Source: Cohnella fermenti (GTDB lineage: Bacteria > Bacillota > Bacilli > Paenibacillales > Paenibacillaceae). Taken from it: a DNA stretch of 64,000 nt. This document shows, piece after piece, positions 27,928 through 37,217 of this stretch; within the stretch, counting starts at the first letter, position 1, and each line of letters begins with the position of its first letter. Location of the stretch: the NCBI RefSeq assembly GCF_004801405.1, contig NZ_SSOB01000006.1, forward strand, positions 124,001 to 188,000, given 5' to 3'. The translations under genes were made by a program, and so were the position numbers. The notes beneath the pieces were generated by a model. It was given only the letters and a program-made list of their open reading frames with translations, was not told the DNA's origin and did not search any database.

Positions 27928-29451
27928 TTATTGAGGGTTGCTCGCCCGCCATGCATCCAATTGCTTCTTAATCTCCGCAATAACTTTGTCGCGTCCGGAA
28001 GCCGCCATTTTCTCATCCCTCTGCTTCAGAATCTTCTCCGGATCATCCAGCCCGTTGCTTAGAATCGGGGAGAACTGCGTCCGCGTCGAGTTGATCAGCG
28101 CAATCTCGTTCTCCACCGGCGTACGATCGAAGCTGAAGCTGATGAGCGGATCGATCAGGGCCGAATCGTTCGCCTTCTGCGTCTGCTCCCACAGGTCGTC
28201 CGGCTGGCCGGGGAGCAGATAATTATTGAAGACGTTCCCCAGCAGCCAACCGGATACCCGATACGTGCCGTCGATTTTCTCAATATGGTTGTCGGACACC
28301 TTCGTGTAGTCTTCGCCTTCGATGCCGTATGTCAGCAGATTGAATAATTCCTTGTTCGTGTTGACGAGGTTGATCAGCATCATCGCCCGATCCGGGTTCG
28401 GCGAAGTGGCGCTGATCGCCGTCAGGCCCGCCGTTACCGCATCCCGGTTGATTACGGGCGTGCTGACCGGATAATCCACCCATTCATAGCCGTACTTGCC
28501 CAGCATCTCGGCCGCATTCCCCGGCTTCATCCGCGCGGAGAAGCTGAAGATTTGCCCCGCTTTGAGCAATGGCTCGAAGTCCTTGAGGGTAGCCACGTCG
28601 GGCGGGAAGAAGCCCTTCTCGTTCCATTCCTTGAAGAGCTTGTATTCGTCGAGATTTTGCGCCTCCCGATCGTAGACCTCCCCGGTGTCGGTGTTGACCG
28701 CAAACCCTTCGACCGTCGATACCACCGGATCGAACACGAACGAAGCGCCGGTCTGAAGCGGAATGATGTCGGGCTCGTTATCCTTGATCTTCTGAAAGAT
28801 CGGCGTCAGATCCGTCCCCGACTTCACCGTGCTGAGGTCGATGCCGTACTTGTCCACCAGGCTCTTCATAAATACGAAGCCGACATAATTGGTCATCGTC
28901 TGGTTGTTGGGAATGGCATACAGCTTGCCTCCCACCCTTACCGCATCGAGAATACCCGGCTGGAAAAGACTCTTCGTATCGGGATACTGCTCCAGCAGAT
29001 CGTCAAGCGGAACATAGGCGCCTCTGCTGACATTGTCGAAGTAGTTGTTCGACCAGGAGGACGTGAACGCGAGATCGTAAGCTTCCCCCGATGACATCAC
29101 CAGTTGCATTTTCTGCACATAATCGCCCGGTTCGACCCACTTCATCTCCAGCGTTGCGTTAATCTCCTTCTGGATGATCTCATTGGCCTTCGCCAGCACC
29201 TTGTCCGCGTTCGTCGGTTCGGCCGTCCGCATGTACCAGACGAGCTTGACCGGCTTCAGCTCCGATGCCGCCGGCGACGAATCGGCGCCGCTCTGGCTCG
29301 GCTGCTGCGATTCGGATGAGCCGGGGGAGCCGTTGCTGCCGTTGCTGCCGTTGTTGCTGCCGTTATTCCCGCTGCAGCCGGCGACCAGCAGACAGATGCC
29401 GATCGCCAACGCGAGCAGCGTCGTCCATTTGAAGCGTTTGTTTGCTTGCAT
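27928..29451 (-). CDS. sugar ABC transporter substrate-binding lipoprotein (DUF3502-type)
   Basis: A 507-residue lipoprotein starting at the ATG at 29,451 ([18 protein letters not shown]) after GGGAGG. The lipobox is LLVAGC, followed by a Ser/Asn/Gly-rich linker at about 25-55. The body is an extracellular solute-binding fold. The C-terminal 130 residues (from [19 protein letters not shown]) match the DUF3502 region of LipO-type binding proteins. It follows two permease genes and precedes the beta-helix gene by 20 nt, so it likely captures oligosaccharides released by that enzyme. Confidence 0.93.
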   Translation of the reverse strand: MQANKRFKWTTLLALAIGICLLVAGCSGNNGSNNGSNGSNGSPGSSESQQPSQSGADSSPAASELKPVKLVWYMRTAEPTNADKVLAKANEIIQKEINATLEMKWVEPGDYVQKMQLVMSSGEAYDLAFTSSWSNNYFDNVSRGAYVPLDDLLEQYPDTKSLFQPGILDAVRVGGKLYAIPNNQTMTNYVGFVFMKSLVDKYGIDLSTVKSGTDLTPIFQKIKDNEPDIIPLQTGASFVFDPVVSTVEGFAVNTDTGEVYDREAQNLDEYKLFKEWNEKGFFPPDVATLKDFEPLLKAGQIFSFSARMKPGNAAEMLGKYGYEWVDYPVSTPVINRDAVTAGLTAISATSPNPDRAMMLINLVNTNKELFNLLTYGIEGEDYTKVSDNHIEKIDGTYRVSGWLLGNVFNNYLLPGQPDDLWEQTQKANDSALIDPLISFSFDRTPVENEIALINSTRTQFSPILSNGLDDPEKILKQRDEKMAASGRDKVIAEIKKQLDAWRASNPQ

Positions 29452-29535
29452 GTTGGTGCCTCCCTTGTATAAATCATCTATTATTATCTTAAAATTGGCC
29501 GAAGCCAATCTTAATTCGAGGTTCGAGTCTCTCCC

Positions 29536-30432
29536 TTACTCCTTGACCGCGCCAACCGTCAGTCCCTTGGCGAAGTATGACTGGAAGAACGGGAATACGA
29601 ACAGCATCGGTCCGACCGCCAGCACCGCCATCGCCATCCGCACCGATTCCGTCGGCATCGCCGACAACGCCTCGTAATCGGTCGGCATATAATTCATCTG
29701 TTTCGTAATCTCCTCAATGTTCTGCAGCATGACCTGAAGCAAATATTGCAGCGGATACTTCTCCTTGTCGGAGATGAACAGGAGCGCCTGGAACCAGGAA
29801 TTCCAATAAGTCAGCAGCTTGATGAGGCCGACGGTCGCCAGCACCGGCTTCGACAGCGGGATGATGATCGAGAAGAAAATCCGCGCTTCCCCCGCGCCGT
29901 CAATAATCGCCGACTCGACGATCGACTCGGGCAATTGCGAGAAGAACGTGCGCATGAGGAATACATAGAATACCCCTCCCAGCACCGGCAGGATCAGCCC
30001 CGCATATGTGTTCTGCACATGGAAGTACTTGGTCATCAGAATATAGTAGGGAACAAGCCCGCCGTTAAACAGCATCGTGAAGAACAGAAAGTAGGTAATG
30101 GCTTTGCGGTAAGCGAAGTCCTTGCGGGCCAGCGCGTAGGCGCAGGTGGCGATAAGCAGCAGCGAGAGCAATGCCCCGGCGAACGACATGACAGCCGTAA
30201 CCCGGTACGAATCGAGAATAACCAGCGGGTTCTTGAGAATGTATTGATAAGCCGTAAAGTCGAGCGGTCGCGGAATCAGGCTGTACCCCGCCTTCACCAG
30301 CTTCGTCTCGCTCGACAACGAGATCGCCGCAATGGCCCACAACGGCACGATAAACACCAAGCTGAGCAAGATAAAAAACGTGTGAATGCCGATTTTCGCC
30401 CAATCGAATCTAACTGCGCGCGCTTTCAACAT
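29536..30432 (-). CDS. carbohydrate ABC transporter permease (YtcP/LplC type)
   Basis: A 298-residue permease with six membrane segments. The EAA loop is PESIVESAIIDGAGEARIFF followed by IIIPLSKPV. The C-terminus SYFAKGLTVGAVKE is typical of the family. The ATG at 30,432 has GAGGAGG seven bases upstream. It starts 11 nt after the partner permease stop. Confidence 0.95.
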   Translation of the reverse strand: MLKARAVRFDWAKIGIHTFFILLSLVFIVPLWAIAAISLSSETKLVKAGYSLIPRPLDFTAYQYILKNPLVILDSYRVTAVMSFAGALLSLLLIATCAYALARKDFAYRKAITYFLFFTMLFNGGLVPYYILMTKYFHVQNTYAGLILPVLGGVFYVFLMRTFFSQLPESIVESAIIDGAGEARIFFSIIIPLSKPVLATVGLIKLLTYWNSWFQALLFISDKEKYPLQYLLQVMLQNIEEITKQMNYMPTDYEALSAMPTESVRMAMAVLAVGPMLFVFPFFQSYFAKGLTVGAVKE

Positions 30433-30443
30433 GGAAGCCTCCT

Positions 30444-31364
30444 CTAAAATAATGCGTTGTCGGGATTCATTCGGCGCACCAGCAAGTTGACGGCCACCAC
30501 CATCGCCAGACCGACAACCGACTTCACCAGCCCGACCGCGGCCGAGACGCCGATGTTGCCCATCTGCGTCAGTGTCCGATAGATAAACGTGTCGATGACG
30601 TCCGTCGTCGGAAGCAGCACCGGCGAATTCATCGGCAGTTGGTAGAACAAGCCGAAGTCCGCTTCGAAGATATGCCCGACCGCCAGAATCGTCAGAATCG
30701 AGATGACCGGATACAGGAACGGCAACGAGATCTTCGTCATGATCCGCCAGCGGCCGGCGCCGTCAATGCGAGCCGCTTCGAAGTAGGATTGGTCGATGCC
30801 CACCAGGCCCGCGTAATAGATGATCGCCGAGAAGCCGATCTGCTTCCACAGGTTCGCGATCGGGAAGATCGCCGTCCAAGGCCCCGGTTCGGTGTACCAG
30901 TTGATCGACGGCCAGCCGAACCATTCGAAGAGCTGGTTCAGCATCCCCGACCGCGGGTTCAGGAAGGCGTATACCATGTAAGCGACGACGACCCATGACA
31001 GGAAGTACGGGAAGAACATCACGGTCTGATACAGCTTCAGCCACTTGCGGCTCGTCAATTCGAACAGCAGCAGCGCAACGAGAACGGAGAATACCAGATC
31101 GAGTGCAATGAACAAGGCGTTGTAGCCGAGCGTATTGCGGACAATCCTCCACAAATCCGGCGTCTGGAACAGAAATTTAAAGTTGGTCATGCCGATCCAC
31201 TCGCTGCCGAGAATCCCTTCATTGAACTTGTAGCGCTTGAAGGCGACAATCGCACCGAACATGGGAACGTAGCTAAAGACCAGTACAAATAAAATCATGG
31301 GCATGGCCAGCCCGAGCATAAACCTGTTTTTCCGGAACCTTATCCCCATTCTTCCGAATTCCAT
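30444..31364 (-). CDS. sugar ABC transporter permease (LplB type), first gene of the glycan operon
   Basis: A 306-residue permease starting MEFGRMGIRFRKNRF after GGAGG. The first helix reads FVLVFSYVPMFGAIVAFK as in LplB. The EAA loop is SYFEAARIDGAGRWRIM. The operon it opens runs to 17,255 without long gaps. The 370-bp region upstream separates it from the divergent AraC regulator and carries the candidate operator repeats. Confidence 0.94.
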   Translation of the reverse strand: MEFGRMGIRFRKNRFMLGLAMPMILFVLVFSYVPMFGAIVAFKRYKFNEGILGSEWIGMTNFKFLFQTPDLWRIVRNTLGYNALFIALDLVFSVLVALLLFELTSRKWLKLYQTVMFFPYFLSWVVVAYMVYAFLNPRSGMLNQLFEWFGWPSINWYTEPGPWTAIFPIANLWKQIGFSAIIYYAGLVGIDQSYFEAARIDGAGRWRIMTKISLPFLYPVISILTILAVGHIFEADFGLFYQLPMNSPVLLPTTDVIDTFIYRTLTQMGNIGVSAAVGLVKSVVGLAMVVAVNLLVRRMNPDNALF

Positions 31365-31470
31365 TCCAAGTCCTCCCTGCCAAACTGTTGTCTGTTGCGC
31401 TTGCCTGTGTCATCGCCGGTTGTCGTTGCCTGTCTGAACCCATCGTATCCGAGCTGGCCGCCGGCAGATA

Positions 31471-31571
31471 GTTCAAAAAGGCCGAAACCGTTCAAACCGC
31501 CGGTGCAAATCGACGATCAACGTTCACGGCCTTGCGGCGGCGCAGGTTCAATAACTCCGTATTTGTTCAAA
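31471..31571. promoter_or_regulatory. paired GTTCAA direct repeats, candidate operator for the divergent AraC regulator
   Basis: GTTCAAA occurs at 31,471, 31,490 and 31,565, and GTTCAAT at 31,546. The sites form two pairs, each with a 19-bp centre-to-centre spacing. The pairs share extended similarity (GTTCAA-AA--CCG, then GTTCAAAC-GCC). Two direct half-sites about two helical turns apart is the usual arrangement for AraC-family binding. They lie between the permease start at 31,364 and the regulator start at 31,733. A TATACT -10-like box is at 31,671-31,676. Confidence 0.6.
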
Positions 31572-31732
31572 CTGCCTCCGGGAGGCCGAATGCTGCGGTT
31601 CGAATTTGCGATTGACGTTTACATTTGCGGAAATCCCCGCCTTCCGCACTCAATCGAAAACATTTTCATGTATACTCGAATTACATGACAGCCTTCGGCC
31701 TGAAGGCTTGTCCTAACGAAGCAGGTGACGCC

Positions 31733-34078
31733 ATGAACAAGTTTGTGCCCAACTTCCGCTCCTACTTCACCAACCTTTTTGTCAAAATCACCTTTCTCGC
31801 TTCGTTAATCGTTCTGATCTTGACCCTGCTGATGCTCTATACGTTCAAGTCCGCCGCCTTGAACTTGCTCGGCGAGAACAACGAGAAGCTGATCGGCCGC
31901 CTGCTCGACAATGCCGTCCAGATGGATGAGGCGGCCAAGATCTATATGTATTCGCTGTTCCGCAATCCCAGCGTGACCGAACTCATGTACGACGATCAGC
32001 CTTCGGTGCTCGATCAGTTGACCAGCATCCGCGCGTTGGACGCTTCCTACAACAGCACGCCGTTCCTGCATTCGATCTACATCTATAACGGGCGTTCGGA
32101 TACGTACTACAGCATCGGCAAGCAGGACTTCATCCGCAAGGGCGAATTCGAGGATCGGGACGTTGTGAGCCTGCTCCAACAATCGCGCAGCGCCGGCAGC
32201 ATGAGCATGCCGATTCCGCGGACGCTGCCGGACGCCGACTCGGGGGCGACGCAGGTCCGGGTATACACGTACCTCTTGTCGGAATATTATTTGAACGGCC
32301 AAATCAAGAATGCGGTGGTCATCAATGTTCGCGCGGACTGGATTCTCCAGTCCATCCGGCAGGGGGAGCAACAGGATTCGCTGACCGGCAGCCTTGTTCT
32401 GCTGAACGGACAAGGGCAGGTGATCGGCCAATCGGCCGGCGATTCGGAATGGCAGGGGAGCGAGCAGGAGCCCTATATCCGACAGATTCGCCAATCCGAG
32501 AAGACGTCCGGCTACTTCCTGTCCGACGTCAACGGGCAGAAGTCGTTTATCTCCTTCTCCCGATCTCCGTCCCCGGAATGGACATTGATCAACCTGACCC
32601 CTTACCGGCATATACAGGACAAACTGCGCAGCATCGAATATTTTACGGCGATTATCGGTGCCATTACGCTTCTGCTCTGCCTGCTGACGACCTTCCTGCT
32701 GTCTCGCAATTTGTACTCGCCGATTCGCAGCTTGTACATGCAGACCGTGCAGCTTAAACGGCGTTCCTCCGATTCGTTGTCCGGGGCATCCGGCAGCGAG
32801 GTCGAATTCATCGCGGATTCGCTTCTCGGCTCGCTGCATAAGCTGGAGCGTCTCGAATCGTTCCGCAACAGCAACCTGACCAAGCTGAAGCAGAGTGAAT
32901 TGCGAAGCTGGCTGTTCGGCAAATATCCGGTTGACCGCAACATCGAAGAACAATTCGCCCAGCATGCCGTCAAGCTGAAGCCTTTCGAGGGACAACTGGC
33001 CATCCTGTTCCGGATCGACCGATTCGACGAGTTCGAGCTCCGGTTCCACGAGCGGGACCGTTCGCTGCTCAAGTATGCGCTGCTGAATATTGCCGACGAG
33101 ACGTTCGGCGCCCGCTATCGATGCGAATCGATCGACGCGGGCAGCGATCATATCGTCACCGTCCTGAACCTGGAATTCACCGGCGACGAACCGCCCGAGC
33201 TGCCGCAAGTCGTGCAGGCCGCACGCAGCGTACGGGACTTCTATTCGAACTACATCGGCTTGTCCTTGTCGGTGTTCGTCAGCTCCGGCGGCGAGAGCAT
33301 TCGCAAGCTGCCTCAGCTCTACGAGCAATTGACGGGCATGATGGCCAATCGGCTTGTGCTTGGACACGGCTGCACGGCGACGCCAGGCGATATTCGCAGC
33401 CTGGAGCTGCGCGCAGAGCCGATCGACTACGCCTTGATCGACAAGCTGACGGAGGCACTCAAGCAGACCAAGCCGGAGGAAGCGGCGGGCTGCCTGCGCG
33501 TCATCATCGACGAGCTCAGAACGAGGAATCCCGACAGCATCCTGTACTCGCTGTCTTACTTGTCCCTGTCGCTGTTCCAGACCGTACAACTGATCGAAGC
33601 GAACAAGAGAATCGCCTTCGATCTGGACTTCTCCTCCTTCGAACGGCTCAAATCGCTGGAGACGCTGGACCAGATCGAGGAGCAGACGGAGCTGCTGATC
33701 CGCGGCATCGCGGCCCGAATGAACAACGAGAAGAACCACAAGATGGAGCACGTCATCCAGCACGCCGAGCGCTTCGTGGAGGAGAATTACATGAATCCCG
33801 CGCTCTCGGCCACGTATGTGGCCGATACCTTGCATCTGTCCGCCGCTTATCTGAACAAGACGTTCCGGGAGCATAAGCTCTATTCGCTGTCGGAGTTCAT
33901 TACGGAGGTGCGTATTGCCAGAGCCAAGCAACTGCTGGAGGAGACATCGTGGGGAATCGAGGATATCATCGAGCGGATCGGGTGGGAGAACAAGAAGTAC
34001 TTCTATGTTGTCTTCAAGAAGAGAACAGGCATTACGCCAGCCGAGTACCGGCTGAAGCGGTCGATCGCGGCTCCTTGA
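31733..34078 (+). CDS. membrane-anchored AraC-family sensor-regulator
   Basis: A 781-residue protein from the ATG at 31,733 (MNKFVPNFRSYFTNLF) after AGGTGA; upstream in-frame starts are less likely. A first membrane helix is at 18-38 (ITFLASLIVLILTLLMLY), then an extracellular sensor of about 250 residues, a second helix near residue 300 (FTAIIGAITLLLCLLTTFLL), a cytoplasmic linker and the AraC domain at about 685-778, with LSATYVADTLHLSAAYLNK and IIERIGWENKKYFYVVFKK as the two helix-turn-helices. It probably senses an extracellular sugar signal and activates the divergent operon at 17,255-31,364. Confidence 0.92.
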   Translation: MNKFVPNFRSYFTNLFVKITFLASLIVLILTLLMLYTFKSAALNLLGENNEKLIGRLLDNAVQMDEAAKIYMYSLFRNPSVTELMYDDQPSVLDQLTSIRALDASYNSTPFLHSIYIYNGRSDTYYSIGKQDFIRKGEFEDRDVVSLLQQSRSAGSMSMPIPRTLPDADSGATQVRVYTYLLSEYYLNGQIKNAVVINVRADWILQSIRQGEQQDSLTGSLVLLNGQGQVIGQSAGDSEWQGSEQEPYIRQIRQSEKTSGYFLSDVNGQKSFISFSRSPSPEWTLINLTPYRHIQDKLRSIEYFTAIIGAITLLLCLLTTFLLSRNLYSPIRSLYMQTVQLKRRSSDSLSGASGSEVEFIADSLLGSLHKLERLESFRNSNLTKLKQSELRSWLFGKYPVDRNIEEQFAQHAVKLKPFEGQLAILFRIDRFDEFELRFHERDRSLLKYALLNIADETFGARYRCESIDAGSDHIVTVLNLEFTGDEPPELPQVVQAARSVRDFYSNYIGLSLSVFVSSGGESIRKLPQLYEQLTGMMANRLVLGHGCTATPGDIRSLELRAEPIDYALIDKLTEALKQTKPEEAAGCLRVIIDELRTRNPDSILYSLSYLSLSLFQTVQLIEANKRIAFDLDFSSFERLKSLETLDQIEEQTELLIRGIAARMNNEKNHKMEHVIQHAERFVEENYMNPALSATYVADTLHLSAAYLNKTFREHKLYSLSEFITEVRIARAKQLLEETSWGIEDIIERIGWENKKYFYVVFKKRTGITPAEYRLKRSIAAP

Positions 34079-34084
34079 ACGGCA

Positions 34085-34106
34085 AGAGCGCCCGCGAAGG
34101 CGCTCT
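34085..34106 (+). terminator. hairpin after the AraC regulator gene
   Basis: AGAGCGCC pairs with GGCGCTCT around a short loop directly after the stop at 34,078. The following CCTGCTTGG is only weakly U-rich, so termination efficiency is uncertain. Confidence 0.6.
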
Positions 34107-34121
34107 CCTGCTTGGCATTAT

Positions 34122-34512
34122 TCAGGGGCGGCGCACGGAACGAGCCGGCTCGAAGCCGAAGTCGGCCTTCATTCGTTCCATCGCGTACAGCGGCTTGAAT
34201 TCATGGCCGGGCTGCCGATAGTAGGATACATCGACTTCGGCTCCGCGTTCCCGCAGATGAGGACCCAGCAGCTCCGCCGTCGGGACTCCCGCGCCAAGAT
34301 CCGGGCCTGCCAGATTGTAAGCCGTACACGAACGGCGGCTCGCCGTAGTCCGCTCGATGGCCTTCGGCGATCCACATCTCCGTACCGATGCTGATGCCCG
34401 AATATACGGTTTTAATTACAATCGAATTGTCGTCTGCCCGCGGACGGGGCACCTCCGTCAGCTCCGCTTTTTGGCCCAATTCCGCGACATCCAGCGCTCT
34501 CATCATCGTCAT
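34122..34512 (-). pseudogene. chimeric remnant: zinc-type alcohol dehydrogenase N-terminus joined to epimerase C-terminus
   Basis: From about 34,503 the frame reads the start of a medium-chain dehydrogenase (MRALDVAELGQKAELTEVP, then GISIGTEMWIAEGHRADYG). Near 34,320 this sense ends, and another frame continues as AYNLAGPDLGAGVPTAELL to ADFGFEPARSV, which resembles the C-terminus of NAD-dependent epimerase/dehydratases. The simplest reading is a deletion that removed the 3' part of one gene and the 5' part of the next. It is divergent from the AraC remnant at 34,537. Confidence 0.7.
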
Positions 34513-34536
34513 TTGCAGTCTTGGGAGGCGATTGGG

Positions 34537-34889
34537 ATGAGGCACAACGCAGCCTATCTGGGAGATCATTACTTCAGAGACGGGGAAGCCTTCAGCATCG
34601 TTCAGTTTCCGGAACCGGACAGAGAGCGGATGCAGTTTCATACCCACGATTTTGTGGAGATCTGCTATGTCTGCTCCGGCTCCGGTTATCACGTAATGAA
34701 CAACCTATCCGCCGCAGAAGAATAGAGCATGCCTGCAGACTGATGATGGCGGACACAAACGCGCCCTTGATCCGGATTGCCCATGAGGCGGGCTATGCCG
34801 ACTACAAAGCGTTCTACCTTGCATTCAAGAAAGCAACGGGCTGTTCCCCGCACCAATATAAGCTCCTCCATTCCTCACGAAGCCGTTGA
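34537..34889 (+). pseudogene. AraC-family regulator with large internal deletion
   Basis: An ATG with GGGAGG upstream begins MRHNAAYLGDHYFRDG and continues as a cupin-like AraC sensor start (QFHTHDFVEICYVCSGSGYH) up to a stop at 34,725. The next frame, overlapping near 34,710, reads RRIEHACRLMM and then IRIAHEAGYADYKAFYLAFK, the second helix-turn-helix of an AraC DNA-binding domain. About 150 residues typical of the middle are missing and the two parts are out of frame. It no longer encodes a working regulator. Confidence 0.8.
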
Positions 34890-34910
34890 AGCTCGAGTGC
34901 AGGCAAGAGC

Positions 34911-34928
34911 GCCCCCTGGTCCGGGGGC
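34911..34928 (+). terminator. short hairpin after the AraC remnant
   Basis: GCCCCC pairs with GGGGGC around TGGTCC and is followed by TTTGGCGATTTA, consistent with a weak intrinsic terminator of the decayed AraC gene. Confidence 0.5.
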
Positions 34929-34954
34929 TTTGGCGATTTACTTTTGCGTTACTT

Positions 34955-35140
34955 TGCGATTTTATGTGAATTTTCACATTCATCGCCTTGAATTGGAGGC
35001 AATCGCAGCGTTTTATGTGATTTTTAGCATACATCCAGCAACTCGGGCCGGAATTTCCTCCATGTATGCTATTTTTCACATATAATCACCCAAACCACCC
35101 ATTATCGTGCTGCGCCAATGTGATTTTTCACATAAAATCC
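34955..35140 (+). repeat. intergenic palindromic repeat array, copy 2
   Basis: It has the same layout as 17,021-17,200: cores TTTTATGTGAATTTTCACAT, TTTTATGTGATTTTTAGCAT, TATGCTATTTTTCACATA and ATGTGATTTTTCACATA at about 50-54 bp spacing. The spacers also correspond to those of copy 1 with scattered differences. It marks the change from GC-rich DNA to the AT-richer toxin island. No gene is seen between 34,890 and 35,242. Confidence 0.8.
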
Positions 35141-35242
35141 GTCATCCAACACCGTCGGCCGCCCCCCACCCCATCTATCGGCCCCCCACCCAAGCTAGAA
35201 CGTCAGCGCACCAGGTGTTTGACCGTCATATCCGATGATTTA

Positions 35243-35557
35243 TCAAGCCAACATATCTTCGTCATAGATATGGAGCAGAGAAATGCGCAGCTTGGATAAT
35301 TCATTCATAAATCTATCACTGTAGCTATCATACTTGGCTTCTAATACCATAGAGCTATAAAGGTAGAATAATTTCCCGGCCATCGAACGGCTCAATACCT
35401 TCGAATCGTGTATTTTATTTTTATACTCGTCCAGCCTCTCATATAAAATTCTGAACGTATCCGGATTTATTATTTTTTGAGGCCGTATATCAAATATTAT
35501 TTGTTTGATCAGAACCGATATATCGTTTTCGATTTGCTCCAAATTATTATCGTCCAT
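35243..35557 (-). CDS. hypothetical protein, possible orphan immunity-type protein
   Basis: A 104-residue soluble protein, highly helical and acidic, starting MDDNNLEQIENDISVLIK. GGGGGATG lies a few bases before the ATG. Base composition is clearly lower in GC than the region to the left. No known domain is recognised. Size and composition resemble immunity proteins of the nearby toxin island, but no toxin is adjacent, so this is only a possibility. Confidence 0.55.
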   Translation of the reverse strand: MDDNNLEQIENDISVLIKQIIFDIRPQKIINPDTFRILYERLDEYKNKIHDSKVLSRSMAGKLFYLYSSMVLEAKYDSYSDRFMNELSKLRISLLHIYDEDMLA

Positions 35558-35671
35558 CGAACATCCCCCATTATCGCAGATGGATTAGTCTGCTTTGGAA
35601 TCTGCTTTGGAATCCCCTTCCATCACATCCGATAGGAGGAATTATACAGGAAACCAACGGCAATACAACCG

Positions 35672-37066
35672 CTATCCCATCCCGTTGGTCCCGATTTGTC
35701 GGGCGACGCTCTCCCCCAGTTCTGGGCTCACTTGGGCCAGATAGCTTAACACCGCCTGCTGCAGCTCCGGCACGGCAGCGCCAAGATCGGAAGCAATGTT
35801 GTGGACCAAATGCGCCTGGAGATCAGGCGTCAACGAGTTGTAAAATTGCCTCGGCTGCGTGAAGTCATCCCCTTTGGGAGGTGCAGTGCGCTCAAGCCGC
35901 CCTGCCGCATAGCTGCCGGTGCCGCTTGTTACCTCGTCCGATGGCTTCCAGTTCGCCTGATGATTGATCGGGATGCTGCGGAAATCCGGTCCCAACCGGT
36001 AACGCTGTGAATCCGTATAAATATTGGCGCGGCCTTGAAGCACCCTGTCGAGCGAGAACTCGGCGCCCTCCAGCATATTGGACGGGGAAAAGGCCAGCTT
36101 CTCCACCTGATCTTTATAATTGTCGGGATTGCGGTTCAGCACCATCTTGCCGACCGGCAACAGCGGATACTGCCGCACATCCCACACCTTCGTATCGTCC
36201 AGCGGATCGAACGGCAGCGCAGCTTCATCCTGCGGGTTCATGAGCTGTACATATAGCCCGTATTCCACCGTCTTGCCTTGAGCAATCGTGTCATAGAGAT
36301 CCTTGCCCGCATAATCCGGGTTCTCGCAGGCAAGCCGCGCCGCTTCCCGGCTATCGATATACTGCGCTCCGGCGAACGGAACCCAGTTGTACTTCACATA
36401 AGTACGGACACCTTGCCCATTTTTCCAAACATAAGTGCTCACACTGTAACCCGGAATGTGACGGAAGCTCTTGACCGTTCCCAGGTCGGAGTACAGTTGC
36501 AGCACGAAATGCGTCGCCTCCGGATTGTGCGCGTAGAAGCTCCAGAACCGATTGGGGTCCATCAAGTTGTTGACGGGCGACGGGTTGAAGGCGCTGACCG
36601 TCTCTACGAACCGCATGGGGTCCCGCACCGTAAACACGGGAAGATGGTTGCATATCAAGTCGAAGATGCCTTGCTCGGTATAAAATTTAGTCGAGAAGCC
36701 GCGAACATTGCGCAAAGTGTCCGGCGTCCCCCTGTTGCTGGCTGCCAGCGAGAATCGGACGGCAACGGGCACTTGCTGGCCCGGGTGCTGCAGGAAACAA
36801 AGCTTCGTATAAGCCGCCATCGAGTTGACCGTCTCGAAATAACCGAAGGCTCCGAAGCCCTTCACATGCAAAGGGCGCTCTCGTATGGTCCCATGGATAA
36901 ACGTTTCGTTTTTCTCGTGCAGCATGGTGTCTTGTTCCACAATCGGGCCGCGCTCTCCTACCGTCTGCGAGTATCGCTCCGACCGCGGACCGCCTGTCCA
37001 TTGCGAAGGAGCGGCGCCTTGCCAGCCTTGATTGGTTGTCTGATTGCGGCCGTTCTTGTCGTCCAT
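35672..37066 (-). CDS. catalase family protein, divergent
   Basis: A 464-residue heme catalase family member. The ATG at 37,066 (MDDKNGRNQTTNQG) with GGGGAGG upstream is preferred over one 11 codons earlier. The distal His lies in RERPLHVKGFGAFGYFE, FSTKFYTEQGIFDL is conserved, and the Asn region reads CNHLPVFTVRDP where classical catalases have GNNTPVFF. The proximal ligand region NIYTDSQRYRLGPDF keeps the Tyr and Arg. It should decompose hydrogen peroxide, but the altered distal pocket leaves room for a different peroxidatic activity. Confidence 0.85.
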   Translation of the reverse strand: MDDKNGRNQTTNQGWQGAAPSQWTGGPRSERYSQTVGERGPIVEQDTMLHEKNETFIHGTIRERPLHVKGFGAFGYFETVNSMAAYTKLCFLQHPGQQVPVAVRFSLAASNRGTPDTLRNVRGFSTKFYTEQGIFDLICNHLPVFTVRDPMRFVETVSAFNPSPVNNLMDPNRFWSFYAHNPEATHFVLQLYSDLGTVKSFRHIPGYSVSTYVWKNGQGVRTYVKYNWVPFAGAQYIDSREAARLACENPDYAGKDLYDTIAQGKTVEYGLYVQLMNPQDEAALPFDPLDDTKVWDVRQYPLLPVGKMVLNRNPDNYKDQVEKLAFSPSNMLEGAEFSLDRVLQGRANIYTDSQRYRLGPDFRSIPINHQANWKPSDEVTSGTGSYAAGRLERTAPPKGDDFTQPRQFYNSLTPDLQAHLVHNIASDLGAAVPELQQAVLSYLAQVSPELGESVARQIGTNGMG

Positions 37067-37217
37067 TCCCCAGCCTCCCCTATCTGCATTCTCACCCATA
37101 TGTATGCATGTCTATAGGGGGTTATGATCCCGCACCTTGTTAAGGTTGCATACTAGCATGCCTCGCCGGGCATAACGCTTGTCGGAACAAGAGTCCGCTC
37201 CGAGACAACCTACCTAT

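Noticed and set aside
31805..33931. 708-codon minus-strand frame opposite the second AraC regulator
   Set aside because: Shadow of the real plus-strand gene; composition is unlike a protein and there is no start signal.
34955..35140. Repeats with variable spacers that look like a small CRISPR array
   Set aside because: The repeats are only about 20 bp and imperfect, spacers correspond to those of the 17-kb copy, and no cas gene is present.
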